Assembly: GCF_017875735.1 (NCBI RefSeq)
Contig: NZ_JAGGMZ010000001.1
Location: 744,001-808,000 of the forward strand
Length of the DNA stretch: 64,000 nt
Source of the DNA: Arthrobacter sp. CAN_C5
GTDB lineage: Bacteria > Actinomycetota > Actinomycetes > Actinomycetales > Micrococcaceae
Direction of reading: 5' to 3'
Part shown: one piece after another, positions 17,583 to 26,107 of the stretch
Layout of the letters: every line of letters begins with the position of its first letter
Numbering within the stretch: the stretch's first letter is position 1
Program-made: the position numbers and the translations under genes
The notes under the pieces: model-generated
The model's input: the letters and a program-made list of their open reading frames with translations, nothing else
Told to the model about the DNA's origin: nothing
Databases searched by the model: none

Positions 17583-18377
17583 CTACTCCGAGAAGTAGGT
17601 GTTGTAGATCTCGTCGTACTCGCCATTGTCCCGCAACTCGGCGAGCTGCTCGTTGACGGCTGCGAGGAGATCCTCGCTGCCATCCTTCGTGGTGGCGAAA
17701 CCGTACTGCTCATCGGTCTCGAACTCTGCGGCGATCGTGTAGGTGCCGTCCTCGGTGTGGACGAGGTTCACCGGGAGGTCCTGCAGGATCGCGGCAACGT
17801 TGCCGGCCTGAAGCGCCGAGTACAGTTCAGCGTCGCTGGGGAAGGCCACCACCTCGGTGTCCTCGGGGACGTTCTCGCGGGTGTAGGTCTCGCCGGTGGT
17901 GCCAGCCTGCACCCCGACGGACTCGCCGGCCAGATCGTCGATTGAGGCAACGTCGGAATCGACAGGGACCAGCAGCGACTGCAGGGAGTCGTAGTACGGC
18001 TCCGTGAATGCTAGATTCTCCGAGCGCTCCTCGGTGATGGTGATGGCGCTCGCGCCGATGTCGCACTGGCCGGCTGCAAGTACCGCACCGCTGGCGAGGC
18101 CGTCGAAGCCAACGTCGACCACCTCGAGCTCAAGGTCCATGCCGGTGGCGATGGCCCGCATCAGGTCCATGTCGAAGCCGACGTACTCGCCGTCTTCCTC
18201 ATATTCGAAGGGTGCGAAAGGGATGTCCGAGCACACGGTGAGGGCACCCTCGGCGACCAGGCCGAGACCCGATTCCTCGGCGGCTGGCTCGTCGGAGCCA
18301 CCGCAGGCGCTGAGCGCGAGCGCGCCGATGGCCGCGATGGCGAGGGTCTTGGGAACGGTTGAGCGCTTGGCAAACAT
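17583..18377 (-). CDS. Polar amino-acid ABC transporter substrate-binding lipoprotein
   Basis: 264 residues. The signal sequence ends in a lipobox (LSAC, Cys25). The body is a periplasmic-binding-protein-like fold of cluster SBP_bac_3: DIPFAPFEYEEDGEYVGFD, GQCDIGASAITITEERSE and FTEPYYDSLQSLLV are the usual motifs. The Arg of TEERSE would bind the substrate alpha-carboxylate. With the two following genes it makes an importer for polar amino acids, possibly glutamine, glutamate or cystine; the sequence does not decide. The promoter probably lies upstream at 18418-18423. Confidence 0.88.
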   Translation of the reverse strand: MFAKRSTVPKTLAIAAIGALALSACGGSDEPAAEESGLGLVAEGALTVCSDIPFAPFEYEEDGEYVGFDMDLMRAIATGMDLELEVVDVGFDGLASGAVLAAGQCDIGASAITITEERSENLAFTEPYYDSLQSLLVPVDSDVASIDDLAGESVGVQAGTTGETYTRENVPEDTEVVAFPSDAELYSALQAGNVAAILQDLPVNLVHTEDGTYTIAAEFETDEQYGFATTKDGSEDLLAAVNEQLAELRDNGEYDEIYNTYFSE

Positions 18378-18417
18378 ACAGCTACCTCTTTTGTGGACGG
18401 GGAAAACTTCGTTTCAC

Positions 18418-18423
18418 AGTGTA
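18418..18423 (-). promoter_or_regulatory. Possible -10 (TACACT) of the amino-acid ABC operon
   Basis: On the minus strand TACACT lies about 40 bases before the binding-protein ATG, which has AGAGGTAG as ribosome site. The -35 is weak. Confidence 0.4.
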
Positions 18424-18520
18424 GTCGTATCGAGATGTGCATCACAGGCTACAGCTATTGCGTATAGGTAACCATCAGGTTTCGCGCCCGCGCGGAGTGT
18501 GATGTAGGAGGAAGCTCTCG

Positions 18521-19861
18521 TTAGCGGCGAATCCCCAAAGCCTCGATCATGGGCCGGAACTTGCTCCAGGATTCCGCCAGCTCGGCGGCGGCATTCGAGG
18601 CCGCAACGATCCCGCACCCCGCGTACATCCGCACCCGGGTGGGGCTTTCGATCACAGCTCCCCGTAACGCGATTCCCCATTCCCCGTTGCCGCGGGCGTC
18701 CATCCAGCCGACGGGTCCGGCATAGGGTCCGCGCTCCAGGTGTTCCAGTTCGCGGATCAGGGCGCCTGCCACCGTGGTGGGAGTGCCGCAGACGGCGGCA
18801 GTGGGGTGCAGCGCGCCGACCAGGGCCAACGACGTCGGCACGCTTCCATCAGCCCCGGGTTCCAACTGAGCTGTGACATCGGAGGCCAGGTGCCAGACAT
18901 TCGGCAGTTCCAACACGAAGGGCTCACTATGCGAGGTCATCGAGCTGGTGAACGGTTCAAGCTGCTGGGTCAGCGAGTCGATAGCGATCTGGTGCTCATG
19001 GAGTTGTTTCTCCGAGCCGGCCAGGACCCGCTGTGCGTAGTCCGGGTCGTCCGCGGGAGCGTTGTTGCGGTCCAGCGTGCCTGCCAGGACCCGGGCGCGC
19101 GCCGTCGACTTCTCCACCTTGATCAGCATTTCCGGCGTCGAGCCAATCAGCCCGTCCACCGAATAGGTCCAGCAATCGGAATACCTGACAGCCAACTCGC
19201 GCAGCACCTGGGCCGTGGCCACCGGGGATCCCAGTTCGGCCACCACGTCGCGGGCGAGCACCAGCTTGCTCAGCTCTCCGGACCTGATGTGCTCGATCCC
19301 CCGCTCCACCGCGGTCATCCACTGCTCTTCGGAGAGGATCCCCGAGGTGAGCCTGTCTCCAGCGTTGGGTACCCGTTCGACAGCTGTCTCGTCGAGATAC
19401 CCGGCCAGTGCAGCCTCGGCTGCGGCCCCGCTCAGCTCCGCGTCGGCGTCGTCGGTGATGTAGGTGAGCCAGCTATGGCCGTCTCGGCAACCGACCACGA
19501 TCCGCGGAACGATCAGCCGGGACGGGTGCCCGGAGGTCTTCGAGAACGCGAATGAGCCGAAGGCCACCAGCCCGGAGCCGGGAACACTGAGCGGATTGAC
19601 GACGTCGGCGGCCGCCAACTCGGTCCGCCACCATTCCTGGGCGTCGGCGAACCGGTCTGGTCCCGTCGCGGTAAATCGGGTGGTCTCGCCAAAGGCAACC
19701 AGTCCGTCGCCGCGGCGGACCCAGGTATGAACGTCGTTGCGCGCCACGTAGTCGAGGAGTCCGGTGCTGTCGTCGAGCTGTCCCCGCTCGATCGTAATAC
19801 TGCGGAGGCCGTGCGCTGATGTCAGCGGCGGCGCGACCGCGATGGGGGACGGGGTGCTCAT
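18521..19861 (-). CDS. menF: Isochorismate synthase
   Basis: 446 residues of the chorismate-binding fold. Motifs in order: SKLVLARDVVA, GSTPEMLIKVE, ARVLAGT, HPTAAVCGTP, RGPYAGPVGWMD, and MYAGCGIVAASN near the C-terminus. It isomerises chorismate to isochorismate, the entry step for MenD. The Lys of SKLVLAR matches the base seen in isochorismate synthases. The ATG at 19861 was chosen over TTG 19870; a TAGGCT at 19870-19875 sits eight bases upstream. It is divergent from menG, and could alternatively serve a siderophore, but its setting supports menaquinone. Confidence 0.88.
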   Translation of the reverse strand: MSTPSPIAVAPPLTSAHGLRSITIERGQLDDSTGLLDYVARNDVHTWVRRGDGLVAFGETTRFTATGPDRFADAQEWWRTELAAADVVNPLSVPGSGLVAFGSFAFSKTSGHPSRLIVPRIVVGCRDGHSWLTYITDDADAELSGAAAEAALAGYLDETAVERVPNAGDRLTSGILSEEQWMTAVERGIEHIRSGELSKLVLARDVVAELGSPVATAQVLRELAVRYSDCWTYSVDGLIGSTPEMLIKVEKSTARARVLAGTLDRNNAPADDPDYAQRVLAGSEKQLHEHQIAIDSLTQQLEPFTSSMTSHSEPFVLELPNVWHLASDVTAQLEPGADGSVPTSLALVGALHPTAAVCGTPTTVAGALIRELEHLERGPYAGPVGWMDARGNGEWGIALRGAVIESPTRVRMYAGCGIVAASNAAAELAESWSKFRPMIEALGIRR

Positions 19862-19968
19862 GATTTCCAAGCCTACTCTTGCCTTCGGAGCGGGTGTGTC
19901 AGGGGCACTGCAGGCGCCGATGGCAGCCGGTCGGTGAACGATCGATTAGGGACCTGTCAATTGTTTGA

Positions 19969-19974
19969 GACAAT
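19969..19974 (+). promoter_or_regulatory. -10-like GACAAT before menG
   Basis: GACAAT matches the -10 consensus at four of six bases and ends six bases before GTG 19981. The GGAGGG between them directly abuts the start. Confidence 0.4.
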
Positions 19975-19980
19975 GGAGGG

Positions 19981-20739
19981 GTGAACCGTGCATCACTGGA
20001 AAAGCGTCCCGAAGAAGTAGCAGCCATGTTTGACGACGTGGCGCCCAAATACGACGTGGTCAACGACGTCCTGTCCCTTGGGCAGACCCACCGCTGGCGG
20101 CGCATTGTGGTGGAGGCAGTGGGTGCCGTGAAGGGCCAGCGGGTCCTCGACCTCGCGGCAGGCACCGGCACATCCAGCGAGCCGTTCGCCGACAACGGCG
20201 TGTACGTGGTGGCGTGTGATTTCTCGCTCGGCATGCTGCGGGTGGGGAAGCGCCGCCGCCCGGACATCGACTTCATTGCCGGCGACGCCACCGACCTTCC
20301 ATTCGCCGATGACTCCTTCGACGCGACAACCATCTCCTTCGGCTTGCGCAATGTGCACCGCCCGCAGTTGGCGCTCGCCGAGATGCTCCGGGTCACCAAA
20401 CCAGGCGGCAAACTGGTCATTGCCGAGTTCTCCCAGCCGACCGTCCCGCTGTGGCGCACCATGTACACGGAGTACCTGATGCGGGCCCTCCCCGCCATCG
20501 CCACCAAGGTCAGCTCGAACCCCACCGCCTACGTGTACCTTGCCGAGTCCATCAGGGCCTGGCCCGACCAGGATGCTCTAGCCGGGTGGCTCGCCGACGC
20601 CGGCTGGGAAAGCGTGGCCTACCGCAACCTGAACGGCGGTATCGTGGCCATCCACCGGGCCACCAAGCCACTGGGCTCTCCAGCGACAACACCGGTCAAG
20701 GCGCGTGCTGGCCGCCGCAGCGCACGGCCCGCCAACTAG
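19981..20739 (+). CDS. menG: Demethylmenaquinone methyltransferase
   Basis: 252 residues, class I SAM methyltransferase of the UbiE/MenG family. Visible are [14 protein letters not shown] (family signature 1), [11 protein letters not shown] (SAM-binding motif I), [14 protein letters not shown] and [10 protein letters not shown]. It places the ring methyl group in the last step of menaquinone formation at the membrane. The C-terminal 25 residues are Ala/Arg-rich and not conserved in the family. The next gene starts immediately after its stop (TAG-ATG), so the two are translationally linked. Confidence 0.92.
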   Translation: MNRASLEKRPEEVAAMFDDVAPKYDVVNDVLSLGQTHRWRRIVVEAVGAVKGQRVLDLAAGTGTSSEPFADNGVYVVACDFSLGMLRVGKRRRPDIDFIAGDATDLPFADDSFDATTISFGLRNVHRPQLALAEMLRVTKPGGKLVIAEFSQPTVPLWRTMYTEYLMRALPAIATKVSSNPTAYVYLAESIRAWPDQDALAGWLADAGWESVAYRNLNGGIVAIHRATKPLGSPATTPVKARAGRRSARPAN

Positions 20740-22056
20740 ATGTCGGTACTGATAGTCGGGGCTGGCCCCGCGGGATCGACAGCTGCCTATTACCTGGCCC
20801 GTGCCGGGGTGGACGTGACCGTCGTCGAAAAATCGGTCTTCCCCCGGGAAAAAGTCTGCGGCGACGGGTTCACCCCCCGCGCGGTGCGGGAGATTCAGTT
20901 GCTCGGGCTACCCCACGAGGAAACGGCAGGATGGCGCCGCAACGTCGGCCTGCGGCTCCGGGCTGGCGGGCGAACGGTCGAGGTGCCCTGGCCAGAGCTC
21001 ACCGACTTTCCCGACTACGGCCTGGTCCGCACCCGGCTCGGATTCGATGAGGAACTTGCCGAGCACGCCCGCGCCGCCGGAGCGGTCATCCTTGAAGGCC
21101 ACTCAGTCACCTCCGCAATCCGGGACGACGCCGGACGGGTGAAGGGCGTCGTCGTCAATATCCTTGACGCAGCCGGTCGGAAAACGGGTGAGACCCGGCA
21201 GTTCCACGCCGACACCGTCCTGGCAGCCGACGGCAATTCGACCCGGACCGCCGTCAGCCTGGGCCTGGCGAAGCGCGATGACCGCCCGCTCGGCGTCGCG
21301 GTGCGCACCTACTTCACGTCCCCGCGTCACGAGGACCCGTGGATGGAAGGGTGGCTTGAGTTGCCCGATGCCTCCGGCCGTCCGCTCCCCGGTTATGGCT
21401 GGGTGTTCGGCGTGGGGGATGGGACCTCCAACGTGGGCCTGGGGATTCTCAACTCGTCGGCCGAGTTCGGGAAGATCGACTACAAGCAGGTCCTGAAGGA
21501 TTGGACTGCCGGGATGCCCCCGGAGTGGGGTTTTGTGCCCGAGCAGCAGGTGGGCGAGATCCGTGGCGCCGCCCTGCCGATGGGGTTTAACAGGACACCC
21601 CACTACAGTCCCGGAATGCTGCTGCTCGGCGACGCCGGCGGAATGGTCTCCCCGTTCAACGGGGAAGGTATCTCCTACGCAATGGAGTCGGCACGCTACG
21701 CTGCCGAGTTCATCATCAACGCCGAACAGGTCCGGTCGCCGCTGGGCCGCGACCAGGTGCTGGCCGGTTATGCACCGCACCTTCGGGGACTGTGGGGCAG
21801 CCACTTCACGCTAGGTACCATTTTCGCGCAGCTTATCGGTAAGCCAGCGATCCTGCGCCTGGCGCTGCGGACCGGCATGCCCATTCCGGTGCTGATGCGC
21901 TTCGTGGTGCGCATGCTCGCCAACCTGACCGACACCGGTGGCAAGGGTTTCGAGGACCGCGTCATTCACTTGCTGGAGCAGCTGGTACCCGCCGTCAGCA
22001 ACCAATCCCATCCACGCACCCGGACCCATGCCAGCTCCGCGCGCTCTACTGGTTAG
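20740..22056 (+). CDS. Geranylgeranyl reductase family flavoprotein (MenJ-like)
   Basis: 438 residues. An FAD-binding Rossmann motif VGAGPAGSTAAYYL is at the N-terminus, then FPREKVCGDGFTPRAV, the family block with Cys, and the second FAD motif LLLGDAGGMVSPFNGEGI. Such proteins saturate isoprene units; the mycobacterial MenJ reduces one unit of the menaquinone tail. Its position between menG and the prenyl synthase argues for that role here instead of archaeal-type lipid reduction. The ATG abuts the menG stop with no gap. The last 25 residues are unrelated polar sequence. Confidence 0.85.
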   Translation: MSVLIVGAGPAGSTAAYYLARAGVDVTVVEKSVFPREKVCGDGFTPRAVREIQLLGLPHEETAGWRRNVGLRLRAGGRTVEVPWPELTDFPDYGLVRTRLGFDEELAEHARAAGAVILEGHSVTSAIRDDAGRVKGVVVNILDAAGRKTGETRQFHADTVLAADGNSTRTAVSLGLAKRDDRPLGVAVRTYFTSPRHEDPWMEGWLELPDASGRPLPGYGWVFGVGDGTSNVGLGILNSSAEFGKIDYKQVLKDWTAGMPPEWGFVPEQQVGEIRGAALPMGFNRTPHYSPGMLLLGDAGGMVSPFNGEGISYAMESARYAAEFIINAEQVRSPLGRDQVLAGYAPHLRGLWGSHFTLGTIFAQLIGKPAILRLALRTGMPIPVLMRFVVRMLANLTDTGGKGFEDRVIHLLEQLVPAVSNQSHPRTRTHASSARSTG

Positions 22057-22059
22057 TCT
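22054..22059 (+). promoter_or_regulatory. -10 hexamer TAGTCT for the leaderless prenyl synthase gene
   Basis: TAGTCT overlaps the stop of the preceding gene (TAG 22054-22056) and ends six bases before GTG 22066. Confidence 0.5.
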
Positions 22060-22065
22060 TAGACA

Positions 22066-23169
22066 GTGACAGAATCTGCGAACCCCGGCTGGACCAGCGC
22101 TGGGCACCCGCGCTCCGACGGCGCCGAGCTCGATACTGCCATCGGAGCCATTGCCACCGGTCTGAAGCTTCCCCCTGGGTTCGCCCTGATTGCCGATGAT
22201 CCCGATCTGGGTCCTGCCGTCTCCTCCTGCCTCGCCGAGGTGGAGAAGCAACTGCGAGAAGCCATCTCCAGTTCCGACCCACTGGCAGACGCCACCAGCC
22301 GCCACCTTGTCGAAGCGGGCGGCAAACGGATCCGGCCGCTGCTCACGATCCTCGCCGCGCACCTGGGCGACTCGAGCCGCCCCGAGGTGGTGCAGGCCGC
22401 CGTCGTCGTCGAGCTCACCCACCTGGCCACGCTCTATCATGACGACGTCATGGACTCTGCGCCCTACCGCCGCGGCGCCCCGACAGCGCACGAGGTGTGG
22501 GGGAACTCGGTGGCCATCCTGACCGGTGACCTGATTTTCGCCCGTGCCTCAATCCTGGTGTCGGAGCTGGGTGGTCAGGCGCTCGGTATCCAGGCGCGGA
22601 CCTTCGAGCGGCTCTGCCTGGGACAGCTGCACGAGACGGTGGGCCCCCGCGACGACGAGGACCCCGTGGAGCACTACCTCTCGGTCATCGCGGACAAGAC
22701 CGGATCGCTAGTGGCTGCATCCGGGCAGTTGGGTGCGTTGTTCGGTGACGCACCCCAGGCGGCGATCGACGTGATGCTTGCCTACGGTGAGCGGGTCGGA
22801 GTGGCCTTCCAATTGGCCGACGACGTCATCGACGTCACCGGCGTCAAGGTCACCTCGGGCAAATCGCCCGGCACCGATTTGCGCGAAGGCGTGGCAACCT
22901 TGCCTGTCCTCCTGATCCGTCAGGCTGCCGCGCGGGGGGACGCCTCGGCCGTAGCGGTGCTGGATCTGGTGGATGGGGACCTCACCTCGGACGAGGCGCT
23001 CGCCACGGCCGTCGCCGCGGTCAGCGGCCACCCGGCCACCCAGGAGGCCTGGGCGGTAGCGCACCAGTGGGCTGACGACGCCGTCGCCGCCCTTGAGCCC
23101 CTGCCCGAGAGCACCGTCAAGCAGGCGCTGACCGCGTTTGCCCAGGCAGTAGTCACCCGGGACGTCTAG
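22066..23169 (+). CDS. Long-chain polyprenyl diphosphate synthase
   Basis: 367 residues of the trans-prenyltransferase fold. The first aspartate-rich motif is HDDVMD (Asp126, Asp127, Asp130), and the second is ADDVID (Asp252-Asp256). GGKRIRP and the basic residues after it bind diphosphate. It elongates FPP or GGPP with IPP to make the menaquinone side chain, probably C40-C45 in this group; the small residues before the first motif (ATLYH) are consistent with long products but do not fix the length. It carries about 55 extra N-terminal residues before the conserved domain. Confidence 0.88.
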   Translation: MTESANPGWTSAGHPRSDGAELDTAIGAIATGLKLPPGFALIADDPDLGPAVSSCLAEVEKQLREAISSSDPLADATSRHLVEAGGKRIRPLLTILAAHLGDSSRPEVVQAAVVVELTHLATLYHDDVMDSAPYRRGAPTAHEVWGNSVAILTGDLIFARASILVSELGGQALGIQARTFERLCLGQLHETVGPRDDEDPVEHYLSVIADKTGSLVAASGQLGALFGDAPQAAIDVMLAYGERVGVAFQLADDVIDVTGVKVTSGKSPGTDLREGVATLPVLLIRQAAARGDASAVAVLDLVDGDLTSDEALATAVAAVSGHPATQEAWAVAHQWADDAVAALEPLPESTVKQALTAFAQAVVTRDV

Positions 23170-23210
23170 TCCCAACAGGTTCCCGTCTCAGCCTTTCGCT
23201 GGTGTGCACG

Positions 23211-23328
23211 TCTCCCCAGGTTCTCCGCCGCAAGGTTCCCTTAGACGGCGTGTTGCCCGTCGCCACGGGGTTGAATGCCCAGCACCCGGGGAAACCTGCA
23301 CGGCTTCCGCCCGGCTTTACCTCCACAG
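23211..23328. repeat. 118-bp flanking element, left copy
   Basis: It begins TCTCCCCAGGTTC and ends with a 41-base block (23288-23328) identical to 24330-24370. The distance between the two conserved ends is 77 bases in both copies, though the middle has diverged. It lies 88 bases before the DUF559 gene. Confidence 0.75.
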
Positions 23329-23416
23329 GCCTATCCCGCGGCCGTTTGTCGCTGCGCCTGCCCACATAGGGCCGCACCGAAGACCGGAACGGGCCAGGAT
23401 CGGCTGCACTGGCCAG

Positions 23417-24241
23417 ATGGATGCCATCACCACCCTCAGGGGTCTGGGGTCGGTCGCCCGCTGCTGCGAGGTGTTGAAACGAGGTCCGACCCGCCGCCAG
23501 ATTGATCGCCACGTGGCACGCGGTGAGATACTCCGACTCCGTACGGGGGTGATTTCACTGCCCGACGCGCGTCCCGACTATGTGGCCGCCGTCCTCAACA
23601 ACGGTCGCCTGACTTGTGTTTCAGCAGCCGCGACGTACGACCTGTGGACGGTAACGCCAGCAAACTCCCTGCATCTGAGTTGCCTGCATGGGCATGGCGC
23701 CGGCTACACCAACCATCGGGAACGCACCGTCCCTCCCCATCCGCGGTTGCCGCTGGTGGGACTGGTGGATGTGCTGGTCCACGCGCTGAGATGTCTTCCG
23801 CCACTTGAAGCCGCCGTCATGGTCGAGTGTGCGCTCCGTCGGGGTGACACGATTCGTAGCTTTCTGCTGGATCGGTTACCCGGGGAACGGAATGCCCCCG
23901 CCCGCGCGGCGGTGGGTCTGGTGACGTGCGCCGCCGAGTCTCCCTTGGAGGTGGTGGCACGGGTCCTGTTCATCAACGCAGGATTCCACGTTGAGACTCA
24001 GGTGCCACTGGCCGGCGTCGGGAGGGTTGACTTCCTGCTTGAGGGCTTTCTGGTGGTCGAGGTGGATGGTGCCGCCTTTCACTCCGACCGGCGTGCCCTC
24101 CGTCGGGATCTCCGGCGAAACAATGGGGCCATTGTCGGCGGGTACCTGGTGCTGCGCTACAGCTATGAGGACATCATGTTCCATCCAGAGGAAGTGCTCC
24201 GGGAGATCCGACAGGTCCTTTCCGGCCGCGTCATCCGCTGA
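23417..24241 (+). CDS. DUF559/Vsr-like nuclease-domain protein with AbiEi-like N-terminus
   Basis: 274 residues from ATG 23417. The N-terminal part resembles the winged-helix and transcriptional-regulator region of AbiEi-like proteins (TRRQIDRHVARGEILRLRTG, then LTCVSAAATYDLW). The C-terminal 100 residues look like a very-short-patch-repair-type endonuclease domain: SPLEVVARVLF, GVGRVDFLL, LVVEVDGAAFH and RRDLRRNN. The acidic residues of SPLE, RVDF and VEVDG would form a PD-(D/E)XK site. Such genes are common and lineage-specific in actinobacteria; their role is unknown. It is enclosed by two matching 118-bp elements, suggesting transfer or amplification as a unit. Confidence 0.7.
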   Translation: MDAITTLRGLGSVARCCEVLKRGPTRRQIDRHVARGEILRLRTGVISLPDARPDYVAAVLNNGRLTCVSAAATYDLWTVTPANSLHLSCLHGHGAGYTNHRERTVPPHPRLPLVGLVDVLVHALRCLPPLEAAVMVECALRRGDTIRSFLLDRLPGERNAPARAAVGLVTCAAESPLEVVARVLFINAGFHVETQVPLAGVGRVDFLLEGFLVVEVDGAAFHSDRRALRRDLRRNNGAIVGGYLVLRYSYEDIMFHPEEVLREIRQVLSGRVIR

Positions 24242-24252
24242 CCGGGTGCAAC

Positions 24253-24370
24253 TCTCCCCAGGTTCCACGCCCCAACTCCCACGTCATCGGGGTGGCGCGC
24301 GCCGACACGCGGTGTGACGCCCACAACCTGGGGAAACCTGCACGGCTTCCGCCCGGCTTTACCTCCACAG
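24253..24370. repeat. 118-bp flanking element, right copy
   Basis: Same ends and same 77-base internal spacing as the left copy. Here CCCCAGGTT (24256-24264) and AACCTGGGG (24325-24333) are perfect complements, so the element can fold on itself. It ends 39 bases from the HIT gene. Confidence 0.75.
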
Positions 24371-24409
24371 CCACGGGTCAGCCCGCGAGGCCAGACCCCG
24401 CAGGCCGGG

Positions 24410-24880
24410 TTACAGGACGGCGCGGAGTTCGTCGGCCTTCCGCGCCCGGACCGCGGGGTCCACGACGGGGCGCTTCGGGGTGAAGTAGAAGCCGTCGTTG
24501 TGCCAGCGGGGGAGGACATGCTGGTGGTAGTGCCAGACGTGCTGGCTGCCTGCAGGTTCGTTGTGTTGGCGGGTGGAGATACCGTCCGGGGACCAGGCCC
24601 GTTTGATGGCGACGGCCATGTCACGGGTGACGGTCATGATGCGGGCGGCGACGTCGTCGGGCAGTTCGTACAACAACTCGAAGTGCGCGCGCGGGGTCAC
24701 CAGCACATGGCCGGGGTGCGGTTCGAATCCGTGGGAGGCAATGAAGGCCAGCACCAGATCGTCCGAGTAGATCAGATCGCCTGGCCGGCACAGGTTCTTG
24801 GGGGCACCGAAATCCCCGGCAGCAAAGTCGCAGAACGGGCACTGGTAACCGTCAGGCGCGTGCCGCACCCACTCGGTCAC
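24410..24880 (-). CDS. HIT-family hydrolase
   Basis: 156 residues from GTG 24880, which overlaps the stop of the preceding gene by four bases. A zinc-type CPFC pair is near the N-terminus, and GHVLVTPRAHFELLYELP is the typical HIT strand-helix. The histidine motif reads HVWHYHQHVLPRW, slightly different from the usual H-X-H-X-H-X-X. HIT proteins cleave nucleoside phosphoramidates or dinucleoside polyphosphates. The upstream ORF could be read longer, but the overlap with its neighbour fixes the likely start. Confidence 0.8.
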   Translation of the reverse strand: MTEWVRHAPDGYQCPFCDFAAGDFGAPKNLCRPGDLIYSDDLVLAFIASHGFEPHPGHVLVTPRAHFELLYELPDDVAARIMTVTRDMAVAIKRAWSPDGISTRQHNEPAGSQHVWHYHQHVLPRWHNDGFYFTPKRPVVDPAVRARKADELRAVL

Positions 24881-25305
24881 TGCTCGTCCGTGTCTTCCTC
24901 GAACACCCACTCGAACATGTCGAGGACGTACTCGCTGAACGTGCCCTCTTCGCTCTTCCATGTTCCGCGGGCATTGTTGCGACGCCAGATAATGGGGTCC
25001 GGGACATCCAGCTGGTCCACGCGGATTCCCCAGGTGTACTTTTCCTCTTCATCCTCGAGGAAAAGGAGGTGGCCGTCTTCGATGGTCAGCTCGTCGGGAT
25101 CCCAGAAGAAGTGGTAGGCCTCCATGATGTCCTCGACGGCGCCAACAGCGAGGTAGAAGTCGCGCAGGGCAAGTGGGAGGTCGAAGTCCTGGTCCTCCAT
25201 GAGGTCCTGGAGCTCTTCCTTCGACAGTCCATCCTCCGCCGACCACTGGTCGTCGAAGTACGCCGGGACAAGCGCACGGAATTTGTCCAGGAATAGCTCA
25301 GTCAC
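24877..25305 (-). CDS. Small acidic SUKH/SMI1-KNR4-like protein
   Basis: 142 residues, very acidic, ending FEWVFEEDTDEQ. The pattern LPLALRDFYLAVGAVEDIMEAYHFFWDPDEL, quoted as LPLALRDFYLAVG and FFWDPDEL, followed by LLFLEDEEEKYTWGI, resembles the SUKH fold, where family members act as immunity or scaffold proteins. I am not certain of the family. GTG 25305 follows a GGAG seven bases upstream. It is translationally coupled to the HIT hydrolase, so the two probably act together; no toxin gene is visible nearby. Confidence 0.55.
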   Translation of the reverse strand: MTELFLDKFRALVPAYFDDQWSAEDGLSKEELQDLMEDQDFDLPLALRDFYLAVGAVEDIMEAYHFFWDPDELTIEDGHLLFLEDEEEKYTWGIRVDQLDVPDPIIWRRNNARGTWKSEEGTFSEYVLDMFEWVFEEDTDEQ

Positions 25306-25365
25306 TTGGAACTCCAGGGGTGGGGGTGGGGGATACTTCCATCCTAGCCCCCGCCGCCGGGTCGG

Positions 25366-26007
25366 CTACGCAGTGCCTGAACGCTTCCAGCCGAGCACCG
25401 CGAGGGGTGCACGCCAGCTGAAGCGCCAGGCGAGGACCCGTAGCGCGAACACCAGCGTCGCGACGACGGCTCCGGTCACCACGTTGAACCCTCCAGTGCC
25501 TACCAGCAGGGTGGTCAGCCCGGCGCCCAGCATCGCGGGTAGGGCGTAGATGTCCCGTGGGTCAAACAGTTGGGGTATCTCATTCGCGACGACGTCGCGG
25601 AGTAATCCGCCGCCGACGGCGGTGGTCACCCCGAGCAGGATCCCCGCCACCGGGTGCAACCCGAACTCCAGCGCCTTGACCGTGCCGGTGATGCAGAACA
25701 GCCCCAGGCCGGCGGCGTCAAAGACCACCAGTAGGTTGCTGACCCGTTCCACCCCGGAGAACAGGAAATACACCAGGAGGGTGGCGAGCACGGGGGGAAT
25801 CAGGTAGGCGGGATTCGAGAATGCCGCGGGGACCGTGTCGATGATGAGGTCCCGTGCCACACCACCGCCCAGTCCGGCGAGCGAGGCCAACAGCAGGGAC
25901 CCCACCAGGTCGAACCCCTTCCGAGCTGCCAGCAGGGAGCCGGAAACGGCGAAGAAAAAGACCCCCAACAGGTCGATCATCAGGGCAACGTCTACCGCGT
26001 TGGTCAT
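25366..26007 (-). CDS. TRIC/UPF0126 (YadS-type) cation channel
   Basis: 213 residues and about seven hydrophobic helices. It has two internal repeats, each with a glycine motif: SGSLLAARKGFDLVGSLLLA with GLGGGVARD, and ITGTVKALEFG with AVGGGLLRDV. This duplicated GGG-(L/V)-x-RD pattern defines the prokaryotic trimeric intracellular cation channel family. It sits in the cell membrane; the ion conducted in vivo is unknown. The ATG lies behind GAGGAATCC. Nothing around it indicates a pathway. Confidence 0.85.
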   Translation of the reverse strand: MTNAVDVALMIDLLGVFFFAVSGSLLAARKGFDLVGSLLLASLAGLGGGVARDLIIDTVPAAFSNPAYLIPPVLATLLVYFLFSGVERVSNLLVVFDAAGLGLFCITGTVKALEFGLHPVAGILLGVTTAVGGGLLRDVVANEIPQLFDPRDIYALPAMLGAGLTTLLVGTGGFNVVTGAVVATLVFALRVLAWRFSWRAPLAVLGWKRSGTA

Positions 26008-26107
26008 GGATTCCTCGCCGTCCGGGTTGCACGTGGTTGGTCTGCGCCAGATGCATTACCGGCCTGCACGAGTTTACCCAGTGCGGGCTACCGCAGGCGG
26101 CCGGGCG

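Noticed and set aside
23288-24370. The 41-base direct repeat as a CRISPR array or as attL/attR of an integrated element
   Set aside because: Only two copies about 1 kb apart with a gene between, no spacers, no cas genes, no integrase and no tRNA target.
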